A stretch of DNA of 11,691 bases from Candidatus Berkelbacteria bacterium (lineage in GTDB: Bacteria; Patescibacteriota; UBA1384; 2-12-FULL-50-11): contig JANLIQ010000018.1 in NCBI GenBank assembly GCA_024654065.1, forward strand, positions 1-11,691, read 5' to 3'. Both the position numbers and the translations under genes were made by a program. The stretch's first letter is position 1. Every line of letters starts with the position of its first letter. Positions 5,570 to 11,209 of this stretch are shown in pieces. The notes below the pieces were generated by a model. It did no database searches, was not told the origin of the DNA, and saw nothing but the letters and a program-made list of their open reading frames with translations.

Positions 5570-6451
5570 TTACATCTTTCTTAATTTATCGACTCTGTCG
5601 GCGATCGGTGGGTGGGTCGAGATTATGGTCGTCAGCCACGACTGTTTACGATCATCAACCCCGAACGGTTCGTTGATATACAGGTGGGCTGTCGCTCGGT
5701 TGACTCGTTTCATCGGCTGTTCGTACTTTTCAATTTTTTCTAGTGCTGTTGCCAATCCTTCAGGAAACCTGGTGAGTAGTGAGCCGGAAGCATCGGCCAG
5801 ATACTCTCGTTTGCGAGAAATTGCCAGCTGGATTAGTTTGGCAAAAATCGGCGCCAAAATAGCCAGAGCAATACCAATCAGTATCAAATAACCGCCGCCC
5901 CGATTGTTATCGTCCCGGCCCCGAAACCACAACGAGCGCATAAAGATATCCGACAGTAGGACGATTACTCCCACCAGTGTTACTGTCACTGTCATCACTA
6001 AAATGTCGTAGTTGCCCACATGCGACAGCTCGTGCGCCAGAACCCCTTCAAGTTCGCGCTTTTCCATAATCTCCAACAGTCCTGTTGTCACAGCGATTGA
6101 GGCATGTTTGGGATTGCGCCCAGTCGCAAAAGCGTTCGGCGCCGGATCGTTAATGACATAGATTTTTGGTTTGGGCAGGCCGCTGGTGATCGATAGATTT
6201 TCAATAACACGATGAAGCTCTGGAAATTGAGCCGTGGGCGCAACTTTTGCCCCAGCGACGGCTAGCGAGACCGAATCAGAAAAATAATAGCTGAACCAGC
6301 TCTGAAAAACGGCAATGGCGACGGCAATAGAAAGTATCGCCTGTGACTCGTAAACATAGCTAAACGCCCAACCAACTCCAATGATAAAAATTGAGAAGAA
6401 TAGAAAGAGGTAAACTGTCCGCCGTTTATTGGAATCGATTTGGTTATACAT
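5570..6451 (-). CDS. htpX: Membrane zinc metalloprotease HtpX (M48)
   Basis: Membrane-bound quality-control endopeptidase that cleaves misfolded membrane proteins at the cytoplasmic face. The 293 aa fit the family. The N-terminus MYNQIDSNKRRTV precedes two membrane segments (about 14-31 and 36-56). The zinc site HELSH has His140, Glu141 and His144; the third ligand is Glu216 (KREYLADASG). Two further membrane helices (about 152-170 and 188-210) and the C-terminal STHPPIADRV motif (278-287) complete the family pattern. In many bacteria htpX sits beside lemA; here a DUF2207 gene and a MazEF pair lie between them. Its TAAAAT -10 box, with an extended TGG in front, ends 9 nt before ATG. It overlaps the stop codon of a leftover DUF2207 tail. 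No Shine-Dalgarno is present. The first 24 residues closely match those of the DUF2207 protein upstream. Confidence 0.97.
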   Translation of the reverse strand: MYNQIDSNKRRTVYLFLFFSIFIIGVGWAFSYVYESQAILSIAVAIAVFQSWFSYYFSDSVSLAVAGAKVAPTAQFPELHRVIENLSITSGLPKPKIYVINDPAPNAFATGRNPKHASIAVTTGLLEIMEKRELEGVLAHELSHVGNYDILVMTVTVTLVGVIVLLSDIFMRSLWFRGRDDNNRGGGYLILIGIALAILAPIFAKLIQLAISRKREYLADASGSLLTRFPEGLATALEKIEKYEQPMKRVNRATAHLYINEPFGVDDRKQSWLTTIISTHPPIADRVDKLRKM

Positions 6452-6460
6452 AACAGCTCT

Positions 6461-6469
6461 ATTTTACCA
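6461..6469 (-). promoter_or_regulatory. htpX extended -10 box built on a stop codon
   Basis: The minus strand reads TGG-TAAAAT. TGG-TAA is the last codon and stop of the DUF2207 remnant, and TAAAAT (6461-6466) ends 9 nt before the htpX ATG. The promoter thus reuses the end of the preceding coding sequence. Confidence 0.55.
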
Positions 6470-6514
6470 AGAACCGCCGCCTTCGCCACCGCCCGAGAAT
6501 CCGCCGCCACCCGC
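6464..6514 (-). pseudogene. Remnant of a DUF2207 gene: C-terminal tail only
   Basis: Minus-strand codons read A-GGGGFSGGGEGGGSW-stop. This matches the end of the intact DUF2207 protein (GGGFSG, glycines, GSW-stop at 7129), including the TTGGTAAAAT that follows. Nothing else of that gene is present, because the MazF stop codon (6515-6517) is immediately adjacent and in the same frame. The codons differ from those of the intact copy, so this is not a recent exact duplication. Either a second DUF2207 gene was deleted down to its tail or mazEF was inserted at the DUF2207-htpX junction. Confidence 0.75.
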
Positions 6515-6850
6515 TTACTTGACTGTGAAGATCTGCTGAACCTGCAGTAGGACTTTGTTGATCTTCGCCGGCTGTAGCCGACCGATAATCTGCTGGGCGG
6601 CTTTAGCTTCGATCGTAAAAAGTTTATCTGGCCGAATATAGCTAGTCAGTGGCAATCCTCCAGAGACGAAATCAGAATCCGTAAGCTCAACTGACGAATC
6701 GCCACTGTAAGACTTGGAAGTTATCTGGCAGAGAATAAGATCTCCAAAATCTACCTTTGCCAGCACTACTGATGGCCGTAATTTACCATTCTTGAAGTTA
6801 GAAAATGGGAAGAAGGTTGTAACAACCGAACCTACTGCAAGCTCGCCCAT
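6515..6850 (-). CDS. MazF/PemK-family toxin
   Basis: Predicted sequence-specific endoribonuclease of a type II toxin-antitoxin pair. The 111 aa match family size. The SH3-like barrel signature is clear: VGSVVTTFFPFSN at the start, NGKLRPSVVLAKV with catalytic-type Arg25, then LILCQITSKSY with Thr44/Ser45, and SYIRPDKLFTIEAK and IIGRLQPAKI near the end. Its ATG lies inside the antitoxin gene with a 19-nt overlap, typical of translational coupling. No disruption is visible, so it is probably functional. The stop codon is followed in frame by the leftover DUF2207 glycine-rich tail, so stop-codon readthrough would add 16 residues. The RNA recognition sequence cannot be inferred. Confidence 0.93.
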   Translation of the reverse strand: MGELAVGSVVTTFFPFSNFKNGKLRPSVVLAKVDFGDLILCQITSKSYSGDSSVELTDSDFVSGGLPLTSYIRPDKLFTIEAKAAQQIIGRLQPAKINKVLLQVQQIFTVK

Positions 6851-7080
6851 GCTTCGTCTTCTTCGGGTCTATTCCAGTCTCTGCCGAGAACTTTTTCGCT
6901 CATTACGGCAGTATCGCTTGCCATCCAGGCCTCACGCGCGCTTTTTTCAGGTGTAACAATCCTTATCTCGCCTTTTTTCACCTTCAATTCAACCTCGGTG
7001 CCAAGGCCGCTATCAGCCAGAAGAGCTTTTGGAATTCTCACTCCCCTAGAATTACCAATTTTTATTATTGATGTTTTCAT
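6832..7080 (-). CDS. AbrB/MazE-type antitoxin
   Basis: An 82-aa antitoxin. The swapped-hairpin DNA-binding domain occupies residues 1-45: TSIIKIGNSRGVRIPKALL, then GTEVELKVKKGEIRIV. The acidic C-terminal tail (WNRPEEDEAWASLQ) is the usual toxin-wrapping segment. It overlaps the MazF-family gene by 19 nt. The upstream promoter carries two adjacent TGTANNTACA palindromes that fit autoregulation by antitoxin or by the antitoxin-toxin complex. A TACAAT -10 ends 11 nt before ATG and there is no Shine-Dalgarno, so the 5' UTR is expected to be only a few nucleotides. The pair separates DUF2207 from htpX and is likely a later insertion. Confidence 0.92.
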   Translation of the reverse strand: MKTSIIKIGNSRGVRIPKALLADSGLGTEVELKVKKGEIRIVTPEKSAREAWMASDTAVMSEKVLGRDWNRPEEDEAWASLQ

Positions 7081-7081
7081 G

Positions 7082-7119
7082 ATGTAATTACATTGTAGCT
7101 ACATTGGTATTGGCGTCAA
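7082..7119 (-). promoter_or_regulatory. mazEF promoter with tandem palindromic operators
   Basis: The minus strand reads TTGACG (7114-7119), a 16-nt spacer, then TACAAT (7092-7097). Two perfect palindromes cover the -10 and start region: ATGTAATTACAT (7082-7093) and TGTAGCTACA (7094-7103). Both have the form TGTANNTACA and their centres are 11 bp apart, so two dimers would sit on nearly the same DNA face. A further ATGTAATT half-site lies at 7121-7128. Confidence 0.75.
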
Positions 7120-7128
7120 GATGTAATT

Positions 7129-8898
7129 TTACCAACTCCCGCCACCTCCACCACCACCGCCGCCACCCGAGAATCCACCACCACTCGAGCTCGACGGCGA
7201 GCTAGCTAAACTGTTGCCCATTTGTGATGAAAGCGAGCTAATTGCTGAATCAATATTTGCAACGTCGAAGCCAGCCCCCCCTATGTACCAGAGAGGTACG
7301 ATCATCGGAATGTTTTTTTCTAGGTATAGTTGCTGGCAGGCCTTGATCCACTTGCCGGTCAAACCAAAAGCCACGGCGTAAGGTAAATATTTTTCAAAAA
7401 TATTCTCTTGTTCGTAGAACTTCATACGGTGTTTATCTACCTTACTGATATATTCCTTAAATCCTCGCAACTCCCAGTAGGCCTTTGCTCCTTCTGGAGT
7501 TCGGCGATCCATTATCAGAGCGAAGACGAAGCTAATGATTCCTGTTAGCACCAATGCCCAGCCTGCTGAGGCAAACCCCATTGATGCAACATAAATTCCA
7601 CCGATGAAAGTAATAAACGCAAAAATCATTGTGCCACTCTTCCGAGTGGATCCTTCTTTGTCTAGTAGGCCTTGGGAGACAAGAATAGTCTGACCAGAAG
7701 CCTCGACGTCTTTAATCACTGTATAGAAGTGGTCGTGCTGGTCAGAAATTTTAGTTGTCTCTCCTGGTTTAACATTGCCGAAAAGCTGTTCTAAGATAGT
7801 CGTCTCATAGCTCTTGAGGTTGGAGGTGTCGTAATCAAGTAATGTTAGCAAGTAATCCTTACGCTTAAGAAAGCCTCCTGGAACTTCTGCGATCGTTAAA
7901 CACTTCTTGACTGCCAGATCGATGATAGTGGCAGTTAGAAATTGTGACCTAAGCTTACCCATCGTCTCTAGAAGTCCAGCTTCGAGTGGGCTCATACCTC
8001 GCGGTGGCTCGTACTGCACCATTTCTGGATTATTAAGCTTTGGATCTCGGCCTTTTCGACTCCAGAGTAAGTAGAGAAAGATGAAGGCTAGTATCGGCAG
8101 GAGAAACCATAGGTAAGCACCGTAGCGATCGAAGAATGTTGGTTGGTATGGCACTACAATACCAGAGGGAAAACTGGCATAAAGCGTTGTCCCGATTCCA
8201 GGAATTAGTGTTTTGTTGCTTTCGACTGCGTATTGGGGTCCGTCTGTACCGTCAGCAACATCGAGAGTCGAGTATGTATTGGTTGGACTACCGAGAAACC
8301 CGTCATAAAGTTTCGCTGTGATTTCTGTGGTCTTAAGGCTAGCGGGCAGGGTAATAATTCCGAGAAAATGGTCGATCGGTAACTGCCAGAAATTTCCATT
8401 GAGGTTCCAGTTCAAGATAGACTTACCATCCTGATCGTAAGTAGCGTTATGGACAACGTACTCAATCTTATAGTCGTTGATACCAGAAATGGTGGTATTA
8501 GGGTCGCCTATCTTCCAGGTTAGAGTATGATTAGCTGAATCTTTAATTGTTTCGTACTGGTGATTCGCACTTGATTCGTTGGTGATTGACACCTTGTCGA
8601 TTCTGGTTTTGTTATAGAAGCCATCGGGGCGCGTTACTTGTGTGGGCAAGATACGGAAAATACCGTGTTTGCTTGGTAAGTTACCGCAATCCACTTTCAG
8701 AAATTCCGTGACCGCTAAGGTTGCGTCAGTATTAAGCGTGTATCTACCTTGAAAATCACGTATTACACAGTCGCTAGTCGGCTCTGTTGCCTTGGCTGGT
8801 ACAACTACCAGAAATGGTAAAACAACAAAAATGAAGATACTGAAAAAGAAGGGCAGGCATACTGTCCGGCGTTTGTTGGAGTCCATTCGGTTGTACAT
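7129..8898 (-). CDS. DUF2207 membrane protein with glycine-rich C-terminus
   Basis: Predicted membrane protein of the DUF2207 family; function unknown, probably cell-envelope. The N-terminus has a basic stretch (DSNKRRTV), a hydrophobic segment (about 14-34) and an Ala-Lys-Ala site like a signal peptide. Next come an extracellular beta-rich domain (about 40-250), a membrane helix (262-280, YLWFLLPILAFIFLYLLW) and a cytoplasmic region with SPLEAGLL and TATIIDLAVKKCLTI typical of the family. A helix pair follows (423-464), and the end is Ser/Gly-rich with a terminal Trp. I chose the second ATG (8896-8898): it aligns with the htpX start and is 6 nt after a TAAAAT box. The upstream ATG at 8904 would directly abut that box and add two residues. 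The N-terminus appears borrowed from htpX. Confidence 0.92.
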   Translation of the reverse strand: MYNRMDSNKRRTVCLPFFFSIFIFVVLPFLVVVPAKATEPTSDCVIRDFQGRYTLNTDATLAVTEFLKVDCGNLPSKHGIFRILPTQVTRPDGFYNKTRIDKVSITNESSANHQYETIKDSANHTLTWKIGDPNTTISGINDYKIEYVVHNATYDQDGKSILNWNLNGNFWQLPIDHFLGIITLPASLKTTEITAKLYDGFLGSPTNTYSTLDVADGTDGPQYAVESNKTLIPGIGTTLYASFPSGIVVPYQPTFFDRYGAYLWFLLPILAFIFLYLLWSRKGRDPKLNNPEMVQYEPPRGMSPLEAGLLETMGKLRSQFLTATIIDLAVKKCLTIAEVPGGFLKRKDYLLTLLDYDTSNLKSYETTILEQLFGNVKPGETTKISDQHDHFYTVIKDVEASGQTILVSQGLLDKEGSTRKSGTMIFAFITFIGGIYVASMGFASAGWALVLTGIISFVFALIMDRRTPEGAKAYWELRGFKEYISKVDKHRMKFYEQENIFEKYLPYAVAFGLTGKWIKACQQLYLEKNIPMIVPLWYIGGAGFDVANIDSAISSLSSQMGNSLASSPSSSSGGGFSGGGGGGGGGGSW

Positions 8899-8904
8899 AG
8901 TCAT

Positions 8905-8910
8905 ATTTTA
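8905..8910 (-). promoter_or_regulatory. DUF2207 gene -10 box (TAAAAT)
   Basis: TAAAAT on the minus strand ends 6 nt before the ATG at 8896-8898. Transcription starting about 7 nt beyond it would begin on the start codon itself. The same hexamer precedes htpX. No convincing -35 is seen. Confidence 0.5.
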
Positions 8911-8953
8911 GGTTAAAAAGAGGGTGACTTCCAATCCCCGTAGGAGAACGCAC

Positions 8954-9139
8954 ATGGAAAACAATGACCTCGAGAAGCAACCAGAGCTCACTGAGGAAGA
9001 ACGAGCAGAGCTCCGGCGAATAGCGAAATTGAAGAACTACGCAGATGTGCCTTGCGACGGATGTGGCCACTACACGCTCCGCCGATGCGGCGTCTCGCTC
9101 ACATGCGACATTTGCGGCGAGTCAAGCTCTGCCGACTAG
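8954..9139 (+). CDS. Small zinc-ribbon protein, 61 aa
   Basis: The only supported plus-strand gene. ATG at 8954 is preceded by TAGGAG with 7-nt spacing from GGAG, which favours it over an ATG 30 nt upstream with no such site. The protein has a charged helix (EEERAELRRIAKLKNYADV), then a CxxC...CxxC zinc ribbon: PCDGCGHYTLRRCG followed by LTCDICGES. This style resembles short zinc-ribbon tails such as that of class II ribonucleotide reductases, but the protein is too short to assign a role. It lies between lemA and the DUF2207 gene on the opposite strand. It is GC-richer than they are and has its own terminator, so it looks like an inserted transcription unit. It could bind RNA, DNA or protein. 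Confidence 0.75.
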   Translation: MENNDLEKQPELTEEERAELRRIAKLKNYADVPCDGCGHYTLRRCGVSLTCDICGESSSAD

Positions 9140-9156
9140 CTTCAACCCCATTCTTG

Positions 9157-9189
9157 ACAGGTCGTCGCGAGACGGCCTGTACTAATTTT
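9157..9189 (+). terminator. Terminator of the zinc-ribbon gene
   Basis: ACAGGTCGTC (9157-9166), a GCGA tetraloop and GACGGCCTGT (9171-9180) form 10 bp with one U-G pair on the plus strand, then ACTAATTTT. Read on the minus strand it contains a C-A mismatch and lacks a U tract, so it serves the plus-strand gene. Its tail runs into the stop codon of lemA. Confidence 0.75.
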
Positions 9190-9739
9190 AGAACGCGACT
9201 TTGACGGGTTCTTTTTCGGCCTGATTGGCCACTTCGAAGAATTCACGCTTGGCGTAGCCGAGCATTCCAGCGAAAATCGAGGTTGGAAAAACTTCAATCT
9301 TGATATTGAAGTCTCGAACGTTAGCGTTGTAGAAGCGTCGTGAAGCCTGAATCTTGTCTTCGGTATCAGTTAACTCAGTTTGAAGCTGAAGGTAGTTCTG
9401 AGAAGACTTTAGATCAGGATAGTTTTCCGAGACAGCAAAAAGAGATTTCAGGGTGTCCGAAAGCATATTTTCTTTTTCGGCTTTATCTGCCATGCCTTGA
9501 GCTGCCATCGCTGCCGTGCGAGCTTCGGTGACTTTGATGAACACCGTTTGCTCTTGCTTAGCAATTCCCTTAACTGTTTCCACGAGATTAGGAATCAAAT
9601 CGTAACGACGCTTGGTCTGAACATCAATATCGCTCGCAGCTTCATCGGTGCGGTTTTTAAGTGTTACCAAGCTATTGTAAGTGGCAATTAACCACAGAAG
9701 GAAGAGGACTACTAGGCCGAGGATGATCCATAGATACAT
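9188..9739 (-). CDS. lemA: LemA family membrane protein
   Basis: A 183-aa LemA protein with a single N-terminal membrane anchor (about 2-22, LWIILGLVVLFLLWLIATYN) and a cytoplasmic helical bundle. The core signature is intact: YNSLVTLKNRTDEAASDIDVQ, RRYDLIPNLVETVKG, FNIKIEVFPTSIFAGMLGY and the FFEVANQAEKEPVKVAF end. Its function is not established; lemA is often found near htpX, consistent with a membrane quality-control role. It begins 23 nt after the 79-aa membrane protein gene and is probably cotranscribed with it. No Shine-Dalgarno is seen. The sequence just before ATG is AT-rich (ATTTATTTAAT), so a local promoter is possible but not clear. Confidence 0.96.
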   Translation of the reverse strand: MYLWIILGLVVLFLLWLIATYNSLVTLKNRTDEAASDIDVQTKRRYDLIPNLVETVKGIAKQEQTVFIKVTEARTAAMAAQGMADKAEKENMLSDTLKSLFAVSENYPDLKSSQNYLQLQTELTDTEDKIQASRRFYNANVRDFNIKIEVFPTSIFAGMLGYAKREFFEVANQAEKEPVKVAF

Positions 9740-9762
9740 ATTAAATAAATGTTAACTGCAAC

Positions 9763-10002
9763 TTAATCAATTTGCAAGCCATCCGTTGGTTTGGAATCCA
9801 AAAATGGCAGTATGGATTGCCAGCCTGTTCTGGAACCTCGAAGTGAAAGAATAAGCAGGATGAGTAACGTCGCGACAGCAATCATAAGAGCGCCCAAAAT
9901 AATCATTAAGGGGGCTCGGAGCTGTTTTGCTACACCTGTTGGGGCGCTAACAACTTCCTCAGCTTCTTGGAGGGTTATAAGAGAATCGCTTGCCACTGGC
10001 AT
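9763..10002 (-). CDS. Small single-pass membrane protein, 79 aa, unknown
   Basis: Not recognised as a named family. A polar N-terminal part (SDSLITLQEAEEVVSAPTGV) is followed by a strong membrane helix at about 31-54 (LMIILGALMIAVATLLILLI), then a basic RGSRTG and a short tail. The charge pattern suggests a basic end in the cytoplasm. It lies 28 nt after ctpA and 23 nt before lemA on the same strand, so it may work with either envelope protein. An extended -10 (TGG-TATACT) ends exactly 6 nt before ATG and there is no Shine-Dalgarno. It therefore probably begins a leaderless message that includes lemA. The promoter and tight spacing make it more than a chance frame. Confidence 0.75.
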   Translation of the reverse strand: MPVASDSLITLQEAEEVVSAPTGVAKQLRAPLMIILGALMIAVATLLILLILSLRGSRTGWQSILPFLDSKPTDGLQID

Positions 10003-10008
10003 AAATCC

Positions 10009-10017
10009 AGTATACCA
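10009..10017 (-). promoter_or_regulatory. Extended -10 promoter of the 79-aa gene and lemA
   Basis: TGG-TATACT on the minus strand; TATACT (10009-10014) ends 6 nt before the ATG at 10000-10002, so predicted transcription starts on the A of ATG. No good -35 is visible, which the TGn extension could offset. Confidence 0.55.
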
Positions 10018-10030
10018 GCTCCAAACTGTC

Positions 10031-11209
10031 TTACTTGTTCGCCAATTCTAATGCTTTGGCCAGAACCGGATCACTGTCGGAATTTTTGTCGCCCTCAACG
10101 ACGACGTCTGGATCAATGCCTTTTTTGCTTATTTGACGGTCGTTAGGAGTCAGCCACTCAGCAATTGTTAACCTAAGGGCAGCTCCAGCCTTTAGTGGAA
10201 TAATGTCTTGAACAGAGCCTTTACCAAACGTTTTTTGTCCAACCAACGTCGCCCGTTTGTGGTCTTGTAGGGCTCCTGAGAGAATCTCGGCCGCTGAGGC
10301 GGATCCACCGTTTACTAGAATAAACAACGGCGTGTTAGGCATTACCGGCACGTCGGTTGAACGGATTAGCTCTGTTCGTCCATCCTTGTAGCGTTCTTTC
10401 ACCACAACGTTAGGAGCGATGAATTGTCCAGCGATTGGGGCGACAGCGTCCAAGTAGCCACCAGGATCGTTACGTAAATCTATAATTACAGCTTTTGGCT
10501 GACTCTTAGCTAGCTCAGCAACGCCCTTCTTTACTAGCTCAACGGTGTCGTCGCCAAATTGACGGATTTCAAGAAAGCCGATATTGCCGTCAAGCATTTT
10601 TACATCAACACTTTTAATGTGGATTGCGTCTCGTGTGATTGTCAGCTTAATTGGATCGCTGACTTTTGGTCGAGCCACCTCGAGAGTAACGGTTGTTCCT
10701 TTCGGGCCACGAATCTTTGAAACAGCTTCATCAACTATCATGCCCGAAGTAGATTCGTCATTAATTTTCAAAATAATATCCTTGGCTTTCAGGCCAGCTG
10801 TTGAGGCTGGAGAGCCGTCCAGTGGCGCCACAATTGTTATGAGACCATCTTTTTGCGTTAGCTCAGCACCTATACCCTCGAATTGGCCTTTTAATTCGTT
10901 GTCTAGATCCTTTCTCGCCTGAGCCGGTAGATACATGCTAAACGGATCTCCTAAACTCTGGACTAAACCAGCCACAGCCCCTTCAGAGGCTTTAGATTGG
11001 TCTACGGACCCAACAAAGCGACGATTGATAATGTCGTAAACCTGCCAGAATTGATTAAGGTCTAGCTTCTGTCTGCCGTTGGTAACCGTTGTGCCAAGAA
11101 TATAACCTGCGCCAAGTACAAAAAGAAACGCGATTACTAATAGTGAGTGTTTGAGGTATCTAAATTTTGGTTTCACCGAGAGCTTTGGTAAGTTGTTGAA
11201 TTGTTTCAT
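10031..11209 (-). CDS. ctpA: S41-family carboxy-terminal processing protease with PDZ domain
   Basis: Envelope serine protease of the CtpA/CtpB type. The 392 aa include a membrane anchor or uncleaved signal (22-42), a Ctp N-terminal region (FWQVYDIINRRFVGSVD; GLVQSLGDPFSMYL), a PDZ domain (about 112-182: GIGAELTQKDG, SPASTAGLKAKDIILKIN) and the protease core. IIDLRNDPGG (242-251) is followed by nucleophile Ser303 (NGGSASAAEIL). The general base is Lys330, with Gln334 (KTFGKGSVQ). The fold ends with ITRD- and EWLTPNDR-type motifs. ATG lies inside mnmA with a 50-nt overlap and no Shine-Dalgarno. A GTG 33 nt downstream (11174-11176) would cut the overlap to 17 nt and keep the anchor, so the exact start is uncertain. 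No promoter of its own is obvious, so cotranscription with mnmA is likely. Confidence 0.95.
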   Translation of the reverse strand: MKQFNNLPKLSVKPKFRYLKHSLLVIAFLFVLGAGYILGTTVTNGRQKLDLNQFWQVYDIINRRFVGSVDQSKASEGAVAGLVQSLGDPFSMYLPAQARKDLDNELKGQFEGIGAELTQKDGLITIVAPLDGSPASTAGLKAKDIILKINDESTSGMIVDEAVSKIRGPKGTTVTLEVARPKVSDPIKLTITRDAIHIKSVDVKMLDGNIGFLEIRQFGDDTVELVKKGVAELAKSQPKAVIIDLRNDPGGYLDAVAPIAGQFIAPNVVVKERYKDGRTELIRSTDVPVMPNTPLFILVNGGSASAAEILSGALQDHKRATLVGQKTFGKGSVQDIIPLKAGAALRLTIAEWLTPNDRQISKKGIDPDVVVEGDKNSDSDPVLAKALELANK

